DNA from: Robertkochia solimangrovi
Lineage (GTDB): Bacteria > Bacteroidota > Bacteroidia > Flavobacteriales > Flavobacteriaceae
Assembly: GCF_007279655.1 (NCBI RefSeq)
Contig: NZ_QKWN01000008.1
Coordinates: forward strand, 229,971-293,970
DNA length: 64,000 nt
Direction: 5' to 3'
The notes under the pieces were generated by a model that searched no databases, was not told where the DNA came from, and was given only the letters and a program-made list of their open reading frames with translations. Every line of letters begins with the position of its first letter. The first letter of the stretch is position 1. A program made the translations under genes and the position numbers. Shown in pieces: positions 19,642-29,300 of this stretch.

Positions 19642-20271
19642 ATGGATAGTACAATTATGGAAAGGAATGCTCAGAAGAATTTGCGAAAATGGAATATTGC
19701 TGATACAGATCACGAGATCTTCGCGCTGATCAAACAACGTTGGAGTACAAGAAAATTTAAACCGGACCTTATTCCGGAAACCGATCTGAAAAAGATATTT
19801 GAAGCAGGCCGTTGGGCGAGCAGTTATGAGAATATACAACCCTGGCGTTTCATATATGCGGTAAAAGGTTCCCCCTCCTATACCATTATTCAGGAATGTG
19901 TTCCCGATAACGATACCGAATGGGTATCAAAGGCTCCGGTTCTTGTACTTACTGTCTACAAACAACAACGCAACGATGGTAGTACTAATAACCATGCTAT
20001 GCTGAACCTTGGATTATGCCTGGGCAATATGCACATACAGGCAGAATATCTGGGAATTGCCATGACACAATTATTCGATATCGATTGTGAACATGCCACA
20101 AAATCCTTTGGAGTGCCTAAAGGTTATAGCACCTATTCCGTGCTCGTTCTGGGGTATTATGGAGATTCAGAGGAAGTGATCACCAGGGAAGAACTGGAAG
20201 CGGAAGCGCTGATTCGAAAGCGATACGCTCAGACAGATTTTGTATATAAAGATGAATGGAAGACTTTTTAG
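19642..20271 (+). CDS. Nitroreductase family protein
   Basis: A 209-residue FMN-dependent oxidoreductase of the nitroreductase fold. The N-terminal FMN-binding pattern KQRWSTRKFKP is at about 30-40, followed by FEAGRWASSYENIQPWRF (about 53-70), where the usual Pro/Ser-Asn of PSxxNxQPW is replaced by SSYENIQPW. The C-terminal half shows LGLCLGNMHIQAEYLGIA and VLVLGYYGD. It could reduce nitroaromatics, quinones or enones; the physiological substrate is unknown. An alternative start is Met6 at 19657. It is followed by a 375-base gap before a small membrane protein gene on the same strand. Confidence 0.9.
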   Translation: MDSTIMERNAQKNLRKWNIADTDHEIFALIKQRWSTRKFKPDLIPETDLKKIFEAGRWASSYENIQPWRFIYAVKGSPSYTIIQECVPDNDTEWVSKAPVLVLTVYKQQRNDGSTNNHAMLNLGLCLGNMHIQAEYLGIAMTQLFDIDCEHATKSFGVPKGYSTYSVLVLGYYGDSEEVITREELEAEALIRKRYAQTDFVYKDEWKTF

Positions 20272-20646
20272 CGTTGAGCTTTTAAAGTTGAAAATTGAAG
20301 TATTTTCGAAATTCTATCGTCTGAAAGTATTCAATAAAATCCTATCGGAACAGATTTATGGAGTTAGTAGGTCAGATTTACTACCGGTGATCTTTGGAAG
20401 GTATTATGAACAATGGTATGGTCATGGACTTTGGTTGGTGATTTCTTTTTGGGTTAAAAAAAACTGTAAATCAATCAATTGTAATGGAGTATTCAAATTA
20501 GATTTGAATTATAGGTTTTCGTGATGCGTTTTAATTGCACCGTTGAATGATGTGGATCCGAATCGATAATGCAGTAAGAAAGATTAACAATTGAAGCTAA
20601 AATCGTCACAGCTTATTAAGTAAAGGTTTAATCAATACAGAAAATT
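20272..20646. other. Gene-poor stretch after the nitroreductase gene
   Basis: The only open frame (20240-20524, plus) overlaps the nitroreductase 3' end. It has biased composition and no recognisable motif, so I do not call it. No terminator-like hairpin was seen. Confidence 0.5.
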
Positions 20647-20817
20647 ATGATTCGCAAAGTATTAATATTCAATGTGCTCTCTATGATCTCAGCTGTTTTT
20701 GGTTTTGGAGAGAATTCATGGCTTTTTGCTAAAATATTGTTCGTGATCTTTATCCTACTATTCTTTGTTTCCCTTTATTCAGGCTTTAGAGCGTTACCCA
20801 AACCTGTTGAGAATTGA
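20647..20817 (+). CDS. DUF1328-like small hydrophobic membrane protein
   Basis: A 56-residue frame from ATG 20647 to TGA 20817, below usual ORF length cut-offs. It reads MIRKVLIFNVLSMISAVFGF, then GENSWLFAKILFVIFILL and a short polar tail ending RALPKPVEN. The pattern of two hydrophobic helices joined by an AVxGFG turn, with AKILFxxFxxLFxVSL in the second helix, is that of the DUF1328/YtjA family. Those are stress-related small inner-membrane proteins of unknown function. The match is from memory of the family pattern, but coding character is strong. Confidence 0.72.
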   Translation: MIRKVLIFNVLSMISAVFGFGENSWLFAKILFVIFILLFFVSLYSGFRALPKPVEN

Positions 20818-21221
20818 ATCCTTAACCAATCGGTATCTATGAGAAAGAATTTTAAAAGCAGAAATAGACGAATTTGATTTGTTTTGCTAAAAACAGGTGG
20901 TCCGGCTTTCAACTTCAACCCATTGGTTTACCCGTTTTGAAATCCGCAATAATGGTTGGATCACCTGATTTTTAATATTCTTCTTTTCCTAATATAACTC
21001 AAAATCAACATAAATTATCAACGGCTAAACCTATTCATTGAAATGGAAGGTCAAGACCGTGATTGATTTTATGTTTAACCCATAAAATCTTATTTTAAAT
21101 GTTTATAAATTACATAAATTCAATGGTTTTTAACAGAATTGACCATTGTGAAAAATGAAAAAAAAGAGCATATTTGTTTATTAACCGCAGCGTTATCAAA
21201 CACTGCTGCAACCGGGGCTGA
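20818..21221. other. Intergenic region with a long hairpin
   Basis: No ORF was found. It contains the imperfect long stem-loop at 20894-20972 and is otherwise A+T-rich sequence up to the AraC-type regulator. Confidence 0.5.
20894..20972 (+). terminator. Long stem-loop followed by T-rich run (terminator or structured RNA)
   Basis: The outer stem is CAGGTGGTCC (20894-20903) with GGATCACCTG (20958-20967), 10 pairs including one G-U. An inner stem is AACCCATT (20917-20924) with AATGGTT (20951-20957). The 3' arm is followed by ATTTTTAAT. It is unusually long for a simple terminator. It lies 77 bases after the DUF1328-like stop. Confidence 0.5.
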
Positions 21222-21791
21222 ATGAAATTTTACGTTAAATATGATCTTGAATTCATTTGTAATAATCTGCTAAGACGTGGGCTTGATGATCTCGATCTGA
21301 ATTATCATATTCTTGATAGTGGAGCGATAACAATAGATGAAAATTTCTCGGAGATACGCACGGAAGAAATCAGAAAGAAATTACAGGCCATCGGGATATC
21401 GATTCTGCAGGATCCTAAAGAAATGCTTGTACAGCAAATTAAAGATACCATTACTGAAATGCTGGAGAATAGTGAAAGGTCAGGCCAGCTTAAGGTTTCT
21501 TCATACCTTACTGAAAAACTTCCATATTCCTATAGTTACCTTTCGGCTTTGTTTTCAGAGATCACACATACTTCCATAGAGAACTTCGTGATCCTTAAAA
21601 AGATAGATATTGCAAAGACTATGTTGACGGAAGCGGAACTTACCCTGACCGAAGTAGCCTATCAACTTAATTACAGCAGTGTTTCCCATTTGTCCTATCA
21701 GTTTAAGAAGACAACCGGTTTAACACCTTCTCAATTTCAGAATATTATCAGACAAAGAGGAGTCAGTAATAACATACCGGATAGAAACTGA
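21222..21791 (+). CDS. AraC-type regulator with N-terminal HMA-like domain lacking CxxC
   Basis: A 189-residue regulator. Residues 95-185 form an AraC HTH pair: YSYLSALFSEITHTSIENF, then LTEVAYQLNYSSVSHLSYQF and KKTTGLTPSQF. The first 65 residues have the beta-alpha-beta layout of the HMA-like domain found before the HTH in a common Bacteroidetes AraC group. That group, as I recall it, begins with a metal-binding MxCxxC stretch. Here the corresponding segment reads KYDLEFICNNLL, with a single Cys, so the metal site appears lost. It is followed after 11 bases by the lone receiver gene, likely as one unit. Confidence 0.85.
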   Translation: MKFYVKYDLEFICNNLLRRGLDDLDLNYHILDSGAITIDENFSEIRTEEIRKKLQAIGISILQDPKEMLVQQIKDTITEMLENSERSGQLKVSSYLTEKLPYSYSYLSALFSEITHTSIENFVILKKIDIAKTMLTEAELTLTEVAYQLNYSSVSHLSYQFKKTTGLTPSQFQNIIRQRGVSNNIPDRN

Positions 21792-21802
21792 ATCATAAAC
21801 AG

Positions 21803-22252
21803 ATGATGAGGTCAAAGTTATTACATATTGCACTGGTCGATGATGATGAAGATGATCGATTTGTTTTCCGGGAAGCCATCGGAGAGATCGATATTCATAC
21901 AAAACTATCATTGTTTGATAACGGGCAGGAACTGATGGATTTTCTGGCGCTACCCAATATAATACTGCCAGAGCTTATCTTTTTAGACCTTAATATGCCG
22001 ATAAAGAACGGGATCACCTGTCTTAGGGAAATACGTTCAAATCCTAGGTTTAAGAATGTGATCATCGCAATATATTCTACTTCTTCATCAGAAAAGGATA
22101 TTGAACAGACCTTTATACATGGGGCAAACATCTATATCAATAAGCCCAATGATTTTGATGATCTTAGGAATGCCTTACAAAAGGTATTGACCTTAAACTG
22201 GCAGTATGCCAATTCCAATTTGAATAAACAGAATTTTCTATTGAAGCTCTGA
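21803..22252 (+). CDS. Stand-alone response-regulator receiver protein
   Basis: A 149-residue single REC domain with no output domain. The acidic pocket is VDDDEDDR at about 14-21, the phospho-acceptor Asp is in LIFLDLNMP (about 62), the switch Ser/Thr is in YSTSSSEKD, and the conserved Lys is in INKPNDF. The LDLNMPxxNG pattern is typical of small receivers paired with PAS or phytochrome-like kinases in phosphorelays. The multi-PAS kinase at 16937 is a candidate donor by proximity only. The start could be either of two adjacent ATGs (21803, 21806). Confidence 0.92.
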   Translation: MMRSKLLHIALVDDDEDDRFVFREAIGEIDIHTKLSLFDNGQELMDFLALPNIILPELIFLDLNMPIKNGITCLREIRSNPRFKNVIIAIYSTSSSEKDIEQTFIHGANIYINKPNDFDDLRNALQKVLTLNWQYANSNLNKQNFLLKL

Positions 22253-22535
22253 GCGAAACCAATATTCGCCATTTATATTGTAAACCGTTGTTTCAGATTA
22301 CTATAGCACCATTCTTAGTAAACCCTACTTATAAATCCAATAAACCATCATTTTTTCAATGTTCAATGAAATTTTATAAGGCATTTATAAAATTGTATAA
22401 CATGTCCCCTGTGATGGTTCACGAAATTTACTAAACCCTGCTGCTATGCCAAATTGATACGGAAGTCTGGAATTATTCTCTTTTAAGAAAATGATCCGAT
22501 TATCGGCATTTAGTAACTAACAAGGAAAACAAATC

Positions 22536-23543
22536 ATGGTAAATATAGTGATCAATAACGCTGGTGTTGAGAATCTTTTTTATAGTCTCCATCAGCAATT
22601 AGGTGGGAGCATTTCGAAAGATCACCGGGAATTAAGACTTGATTTCGATCATAATGGTATGAATGGATATGTACGCGGAATAATAGGTGAGGGGGGACTT
22701 TCCTTCTTTGATTTTAACTTTACGTCCAGTCAACCAATATCGATCGGTGACCTCCTGACCAGAGATAATGTTATCTATTTTCTTTATAGCTTAAAGGGAG
22801 AGATTGTCTATAGCGCAGAAAACGAAGCGTCCAGGATCATTGAACCCTACCAAACCACCATACTTTCTTCCAAAAAATGTACAAGTCATAAAATTGAACT
22901 CAATACACCGGGAGCATTTCGTTATACGCTAATTGTAGCAGATGTTTCGGGTGCTGATCCTTTAAATTCGGAAATGAGAGACTTGTTTCTGCCAGGCGTT
23001 CAGGAAAGCAACTATCTCTATATTGGGTCGTATAATGTGAAAATTGCGGAAGCAATAGGTCGCTTACAGGAAGTTACAACTTCAGGCATGGTCAGAGACC
23101 TTATGACCGAAGGTATCATCCGCGTAATTCTGGCAATGGAACTGGAACAACATTCTGAAGATCTGAACCATGCTGAAAAACGCAACAGTTCATTATTAAC
23201 GAAAGAGTTGGATATTTTGAGAAATATTTCGAGACAGATCAAAGAAAGTCCTGAAAAACCTTATTCTATTAAATTTATATGCGAAGGAACCGGCTTATCT
23301 CCTGCAAAACTTCAGCACGGATTCAAGTTACTTCATGATCGCACTGTTACAGAATATATACGAGGAATTCGATTAGAATCAGCCGAGTATCTCATCAAAA
23401 CCTCTGATCTGAATATTTCAGAGATCGTGTATTCAGTTGGCTTTACAAGCCGAAGTTATTTCTCTAAGATCTTTAAGGAAAAATATAATTGCAGCCCAAA
23501 ACAATATCAGGAAAACCAATCTTTTTTGGCGATTACTGCATAA
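22536..23543 (+). CDS. AraC family transcriptional regulator with N-terminal cupin-like domain
   Basis: A 335-residue regulator. The N-terminal about 220 residues form a beta-rich sensory domain of the PchR/arabinose-binding type, containing a YSLKGEIVYSAENEAS segment. The C-terminal about 100 residues are a double HTH: IKFICEGTGLSPAKLQHGF, then ISEIVYSVGFTSRSYFSKIF and KEKYNCSPKQYQ. Transcribed alone and closed by two terminator hairpins. No target gene is evident from position. The cupin lipoprotein 500 bases downstream is the nearest same-strand gene. Confidence 0.9.
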   Translation: MVNIVINNAGVENLFYSLHQQLGGSISKDHRELRLDFDHNGMNGYVRGIIGEGGLSFFDFNFTSSQPISIGDLLTRDNVIYFLYSLKGEIVYSAENEASRIIEPYQTTILSSKKCTSHKIELNTPGAFRYTLIVADVSGADPLNSEMRDLFLPGVQESNYLYIGSYNVKIAEAIGRLQEVTTSGMVRDLMTEGIIRVILAMELEQHSEDLNHAEKRNSSLLTKELDILRNISRQIKESPEKPYSIKFICEGTGLSPAKLQHGFKLLHDRTVTEYIRGIRLESAEYLIKTSDLNISEIVYSVGFTSRSYFSKIFKEKYNCSPKQYQENQSFLAITA

Positions 23544-23601
23544 TCGAAAATTGAACATTTCTAACACTTTAGATTTTAGGTTACCGGTTATATGTTGTGA
23601 T

Positions 23602-23637
23602 AAATTCCGATCGGCGTGGATCGGAATTTTTCTTTTA
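23602..23637 (+). terminator. Rho-independent terminator after AraC gene
   Basis: A perfect 11-bp stem AAATTCCGATC / GATCGGAATTT (23602-23612, 23619-23629), 6-base loop, then TTCTTTT. Confidence 0.88.
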
Positions 23638-23657
23638 CAGCAATTGGTGAAAAGCTG

Positions 23658-23690
23658 AAAAACCCGACCACTTTGGTGATCGGGTTTTTT
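23658..23690 (+). terminator. Second, tandem terminator
   Basis: Stem AAAAACCCGA (23658-23667) / TCGGGTTTTT (23680-23689) with a loop that can extend as CCA/TGG, and T and A runs on the two flanks. It sits 28 bases after the first terminator and could work in both directions. Confidence 0.8.
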
Positions 23691-24041
23691 CAAAAAACAA
23701 CCTAACTAATTCGATTAAACAAATTCCGTATTTATAACACGGATACTATTTATTTATTCACCGAAGAGCCAACGTATTGTTGGACTCTAAAACCTGATAT
23801 GAAAGTACGATATGAAATATAAATCCATTAACCCGTATGCATCAATTCTTAACGGATTTGTGAGAATTCTATTTTGATTGCTCTGATTTGAGTTTTGATT
23901 CCGGAGCTTCTAAAGTGAAAAATAAATTCTAATGGATTGAAAATGAGTGCTTTTGGGTCGATAATGATGAAGTTGTATGATTAAAAATCAGTAACTTAGG
24001 ATGTTATTTTAATGTCAACCTAACATAATAAACCATTTACA

Positions 24042-24500
24042 ATGAAAACTAAATTATCAATCTGTATCCTGATTATGGTATTACTGATATGTATAGCCTG
24101 TAATCAGTCAAAAAAGGAAGCTGAGAATGATGTGCAAACAGTGTATTCTGAAACGGTCATGAGCAAAGAGACTCCGGAAAGAATGAAAATCGATCCTGAC
24201 CTGGACCCATTAAGGGTGGCAAAAGATTATATTACGGTCATTAAGGATACCCTGGATATGGTAATGTATAAAGGAGTTTTAAAACCCGGAGACAGCATGG
24301 CACTCCATCAGCATTTGGATCATACGGTTTATGTAGTCAAAGGAGGAAAGATGTTGCTCGGTATACAAGGTGAGGAACCAAAGGTTTATGAATTTCCGGA
24401 TGGATCAGGACTCATTTCAGGGCCAATTTCAGACTGGTGTAAGAATGTGGGCGATAGCGATATTGAAATGATTGTAACTGAGATCTATCGCCCGAGATGA
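24042..24500 (+). CDS. Cupin-domain lipoprotein
   Basis: A 152-residue lipoprotein with signal ending LLICIAC and lipidated Cys20. The mature part is one small cupin (about 70-150): GVLKPGDSMALHQHLDHTVY keeps the two metal-type His of motif 1, and VVKGGKMLLG and GPISDWCKNVG follow the usual cupin strands. The second motif has Trp-Cys in place of the usual His, so a full 3-His/1-Glu site is not evident. Exported cupins of this type have no agreed function. It converges with ferrochelatase with only 9 bases between stops. Confidence 0.82.
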   Translation: MKTKLSICILIMVLLICIACNQSKKEAENDVQTVYSETVMSKETPERMKIDPDLDPLRVAKDYITVIKDTLDMVMYKGVLKPGDSMALHQHLDHTVYVVKGGKMLLGIQGEEPKVYEFPDGSGLISGPISDWCKNVGDSDIEMIVTEIYRPR

Positions 24501-24509
24501 TTTTGGCAA

Positions 24510-25535
24510 CTATAGTCGTTCCATCAACATCTGATATACCCCTTCAACCCAAATCTCACTGTCATTCAGGCTTTCGGTATAGTTGAATTGTTCTCCCCCG
24601 TGTTCCAGAAAAAGTTCACGATATTCTTCACCGATCTCCAGGGTGGTCTCAAGGCAATCGGCTACAAAGGAAGGGGAAACGACCAGTAATTTCTTTATTC
24701 CCATTTTCGTAAGACCGATGATAGATTCATCCGTATAAGGCTGTATCCAGGGATCTTTTCCCAATCGACTTTGGAAGGAAGTGGAAAAGTTGGAAATCCC
24801 GAGTTTCGCTGCGATCAGCTCGCTGGTTCTGAAACAGGCAGAACGATAACAATAGGGTTTGTTCTTTGCTTTGATCTGACATTCACAAGCCGGAAATCCG
24901 CATTGCTTATTATTTTCTTTCTGAATGTTATACAAATGCCTTTCCGGAATTCCGTGGTAACTGAAAAGCACATGATCGGGTTTTAGTTTTAGAATATCAT
25001 TACCTGTTTTTTCTGCAAATGCATCGATATATTCCTTTTTGTCGTGGTAATAATTGATCATTTCGATGCTGGGTATCACAGTCCATTGCGAAACCAGTCG
25101 CATTACCTCCTCAGCGACAGAGCCTGTTGTTGCAGAGGCATATTGCGGAAACAGGGGAAATACGATGATCTTGTCTACATTTTGCTTTCGAAGATTATTC
25201 AGCGCTTTTTCGATAGAAGGATTCTGGTATCGCATGGCGAGTTGCACAGAAGTTTTAGTGCCCTGTTGATTGAAGCGATTTTTTAATTTCAGGGCTAAAG
25301 ACTTTCCATAAACCAATAGGGGAGATCCTTCATCCATCCAAAGTTTTTTATATTCACGGGCAACTTTAACCGATCTGAAAGGAACGATAATCCCTTTTAC
25401 CAATAAGGTTCGTTTGATATAAGGAATATCGATTACCCTTCCATCCATTAAGAATTCGGTCAGGTACTTTTTTACATCGCTTACGGAAGGACTGTCGGGA
25501 GTCCCCAGATTAACCAATAATATTCCGGTTTTCAT
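24510..25535 (-). CDS. hemH: Ferrochelatase
   Basis: Inserts ferrous iron into protoporphyrin IX, the last step of haem synthesis. From ATG 25535 the protein is 341 residues (MKTGILLVNLGTPDSPSV, the canonical ferrochelatase N-terminus). A 10-residue upstream extension to 25565 is possible but unlikely. Seen: the YASATTGSVAEEV region, the active-site His in FSYHGIPERH, and the C-terminal SPSFVADCLETTLEIGEE with the conserved Glu. A Cys-rich insert QCGFPACECQIKAKNKPYC is present, as in related Bacteroidetes enzymes. It has no haem-pathway neighbours in the window. Confidence 0.96.
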   Translation of the reverse strand: MKTGILLVNLGTPDSPSVSDVKKYLTEFLMDGRVIDIPYIKRTLLVKGIIVPFRSVKVAREYKKLWMDEGSPLLVYGKSLALKLKNRFNQQGTKTSVQLAMRYQNPSIEKALNNLRKQNVDKIIVFPLFPQYASATTGSVAEEVMRLVSQWTVIPSIEMINYYHDKKEYIDAFAEKTGNDILKLKPDHVLFSYHGIPERHLYNIQKENNKQCGFPACECQIKAKNKPYCYRSACFRTSELIAAKLGISNFSTSFQSRLGKDPWIQPYTDESIIGLTKMGIKKLLVVSPSFVADCLETTLEIGEEYRELFLEHGGEQFNYTESLNDSEIWVEGVYQMLMERL

Positions 25536-25832
25536 TTTACAGTATTTATCATTCTCCGGTTGCAAATAACGGTTGTATTTTAAGTTAAAATGAAGAAGTT
25601 AAATTGATATTTCTTACGCTGATATCGGAAAAATATATGGTAGAATCTGCATCTGTATACTTAGATTTTTAAGATATGGAGTATCGTGCAGAAACCTGTA
25701 TTTTACCGTTAAATGATACGCTCAGGGTTATATGATATGACCGGAGTTCGGTGTAGGAAATGTGGCATAGTGTTTGCAACCAATAAGATACAAACCTTAA
25801 AGGGGGTGTAATGATTGATAAAAAGCAAGGAT

Positions 25833-25970
25833 TTGAAAATATTTATATTCCTTTTCCCGTCCCTATTCAGCGCTATAGATACAATACTAGCCGGGGAAAC
25901 TTCAACAGTAGTGAACGATTTTGAGATCACCATTAATGAGCCTGGAGTCTGGTTCATCAATTTTAGATAA
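25833..25970 (+). CDS. Possible 45-residue exported peptide (weak)
   Basis: A TTG-initiated frame reading MKIFIFLFPSLFSAIDTILA, then GETSTVVNDFEITINEPG and VWFINFR. The hydrophobic start looks like a signal peptide. It ends 39 bases before an intrinsic terminator that has no other obvious upstream gene. It may be a real small protein or the remnant of a longer one. No homologue is recognised. Confidence 0.25.
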   Translation: MKIFIFLFPSLFSAIDTILAGETSTVVNDFEITINEPGVWFINFR

Positions 25971-26009
25971 TAGGATTTAAATTTGTCCCTGACTTTCTAT
26001 ATATAAATG

Positions 26010-26040
26010 AAGAGCCGCATATGTTAAAGCGGCTCTTTTA
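26010..26040 (+). terminator. Rho-independent terminator
   Basis: Stem AAGAGCCGC / GCGGCTCTT (26010-26018, 26029-26037) followed by TTTA. No recognised gene ends just upstream except the weak 45-residue frame. Confidence 0.7.
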
Positions 26041-26388
26041 CTTTATAAAATCACAGTAAATGAGTGCGATGTTGTTCGAAGAGGAAGCATCGCTAAAGGA
26101 CAGGCTCGATTTACGATCATCACCAACATTAATATAGCTTGTTTACGACTTAACATGGATTTCAGGGTTAATATCCTACCACAATCAGCTAATTATCGCT
26201 GATAGCACTTGAGAGTTTATCTATAATTTTAACATCGGTTCCAAATGTGAATTTTTAATTAACCCGTGAATCTGACTCCGTGTAGTTGCTTTATATTGTG
26301 GCAGGGTGTTGAAATTAAGCCATTTGAAACCGCAGAAAATAATACCAAAAACCAATTGAATTAATAAAATTCGAGTAAAGATTAAACT

Positions 26389-29300
26389 ATGAGAACAGGT
26401 AAATTATTGATCATATTGACGCTGTTTATGTATGCTTTTGGAAATTCTTCTCTAAGCGCTCAGGATGGCGATCAGATATTGGACGGAATTGGCGAAACGG
26501 GATTGATCGCCCGATATGTCTTTGACGGAGATACCAAAGACTGGTCCCGAAATAATTTACATGCAGTTTTTACCGGAGGAAAAGCAGTTTTTGCCAACGA
26601 TGAAAAGTTTGGAAAAGTACTGGTTATTCCATCGGAGGGTAAAACCTTCGTCAAGGTGCCCGGGGAGTCCCTGATCAATGAAGAATCGGTTAGTATTACG
26701 GGTTGGGTGAAATTAAGTGCTGTGGAATCAGGCCAAAAGATCCTCGACCTTGGTAAAGGGTCGGATGCTCATTTCTATCTTTCTCCGGAAGGAGGAGGAG
26801 ATAAAGGCGGTTTTCAGGCTGTTATGATTACCGAAGGAAAAAAATCCTTTGAAATCAATTCAGAGCAACAGGTAAAATCCGATGAATGGTTTCATTTTAC
26901 GATCGTAGTTGATGTACCGTCTAAAGTCTTTACCACATTCATCAATGGTGAGAAGATCGGAAAAGCTGAAGCTATGGATATAGAACTCAGTGAACTCTTT
27001 TCCGGCGATGGGGCAGATAATATAATTCATTTCGGAAATTCTATAGCAGGAGACGGGACACCCATAGCTGGAAATTACCATGATTTTCGAATCTACAGAA
27101 TACCATTGAATGAAAAACAGGTAAAAAGAATTTATTATAAGGCACTCCGCGGAGGAGAAGGTTCCGTACATGTACGAGAAAGACCGGCAGATGTATTGCC
27201 GCAATTCCCGGCAGATAATCCTCAATTATACAACGAATACCTTACTGGAGTTGCTGATATTACTGTAGAAACGGAAGTCGGTTCTTTACCGAGGTTACCT
27301 CGTTTGGTTCCGGGTACTTATAAAAACGGTATTAAAGGTCCTGAGGTACGTGTTTTATGGCCTGCTCCGGCTGACAATGCTACCGTTTTGAATCCGGGAA
27401 CCTTTGTAGTGACCGGTACAGTTTCCGGAACTGATCTGAAGCCAAAGGCAACGGTAATCGTAAAATCAGGAAAAGCAGCAAAAACACCGGAAGAGAATCT
27501 TGAAGTTTTCGCACTTGATCAGGTTTCCCTGAATGTGGATCAGGAAGGTCACAATACAAAATTCATTGAGAATAGAAATAAGTTCATCGATACACTGGCG
27601 ACTACGAATCCTGACTCCTTCCTGTATATGTTCCGAAATGCATTCGGGCAGCCTCAACCGGAAGGTGCTAAACCACTGGGAGTTTGGGATAGTCAGGAAA
27701 CAAAATTACGCGGACATGCAACCGGACATTATTTAACCGCAATCGCACAGGCCTATGCCAGTACCGGATATGATAAAGCCCTGCAAGCTAAATTTGCTGA
27801 TAAAATGGACTATATGGTGAATACCCTCTATGATCTGTCTCGTTTATCAGGACATCCGAAAGATCAAGGAGGGGTATATGTTGCAGATCCTATAGCCGTT
27901 CCTCCGGGACCGGGGAAGGATACCTACAACTCTGATCTCACAGAATCGGGCATTCGTACCGATTACTGGAACTGGGGAGAAGGGTTTATCAGTGCTTATC
28001 CGCCGGATCAATTTATCATGTTGGAGAAAGGAGCAACCTATGGTACGGATGTATCAAAGATCTGGGCTCCCTATTATACGCTACATAAGATTCTCGCAGG
28101 ATTGATGGATATCTATGAGGTAAGCGGCAATGAGAAAGCGCTGGAAATATCAAAAGGTATGGGAGATTGGGTCTATGCCCGTCTGAGCCAGGTGCCTACA
28201 GCAACACTAATCGAAATGTGGAACCGTTATATCGCAGGAGAGTTCGGAGGGATGAATGAGGCCATGGCAAGATTGTACCGAATAACCGGCGAAGCTAAAT
28301 ATCTTGAAGTTGCCCGACTTTTCGATAATATCAAGGTGTTTTTCGGTGATGCATCACATTCACATGGTCTGGCTAAGAATGTTGATCTTTTCCGAGGACT
28401 GCATGCGAATCAGCATATCCCTCAGATTATTGGGGCTTTAGAGATCTACAGAGATTCCGATTCACCGGAATATTATCACGTTGCTGATAATTTCTGGTAT
28501 AAGGCTAAAAATGATTATATGTATAGTATCGGGGGCGTTGCCGGAGCACGAAACCCTGCTAATGCAGAATGTTTTATAGGTCAGCCTGCGACGCTCTATG
28601 AAAACGGATTTTCCGAAGGCGGACAAAATGAAACCTGTGCTACCTATAACATGCTGAAGCTTACAAAGAATCTTTTCCTGTTCGACCAGCGTCCCGAATA
28701 TATGGATTATTACGAACGCGGACTTTATAACCATATTCTAGCTTCCGTAGCTGAAGATAGTCCGGCGAATACTTATCACGTTCCTTTAAGACCCGGTTCT
28801 GTAAAACATTTCGGGAATCCGAATATGACAGGATTTACGTGTTGTAATGGTACAGCACTTGAAAGCAGTACAAAACTTCAGAATTCCATATATTTCAAGA
28901 GTAATGATGATAAAGCACTTTATGTAAATCTCTTTATCCCTTCAACACTGAACTGGACAGAAAAGAATATTGTAGTAGAACAGGAAACCGCATTTCCAAA
29001 AGTGGATATTACTAATTTTACGATTCATGGAAAAGGGAAGTTTGATTTCAAAGTTCGTGTTCCGCAATGGGCTAAAGTTGGTTATACAGTGAAGATCAAT
29101 GGAAAAGAAGAAAAGGTCAATGCAACCCCGGGTAGCTATGTAACTCTCAGTCGTAAATGGAAAGACGGTGATCGTATCGAGATCAAAATGCCATTCCAAT
29201 TTCATTTAGATCCGGTAATGGATCAGCAAAATATTGCGAGCTTGTTCTACGGCCCTATATTATTGGTGGCCCAGGAATCAGAACCACGTACAGATTGGAG

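Larger units (their letters stand above)
23544..24041. other. Intergenic region with two terminators
   Basis: The first 150 bases hold two adjacent terminator hairpins, listed separately. The rest is A+T-rich with no ORF or exact -7 box that I can support. Confidence 0.5.
25566..26388. other. 823-base region between ferrochelatase and GH127 genes
   Basis: Contains a possible 45-residue TTG-initiated frame and a good terminator hairpin at 26010-26040 (both listed). The 350 bases before GH127 hold no exact TAnnTTTG box and no ORF that I can support. Confidence 0.5.

Noticed and set aside
20240..20524. 94-codon frame overlapping the end of the nitroreductase gene
   Set aside because: Overlap, biased composition and lack of any motif; better explained as chance in non-coding DNA.
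23766..23787. Hairpin GAGCCAAC / GTTGGACTC
   Set aside because: Has a bulge and no T tract, and lies after two good terminators; probably chance.
25709..25960. 83-codon minus-strand frame upstream of ferrochelatase
   Set aside because: No recognisable motif or signal, and the opposite strand has an equally plausible short frame with a terminator behind it.
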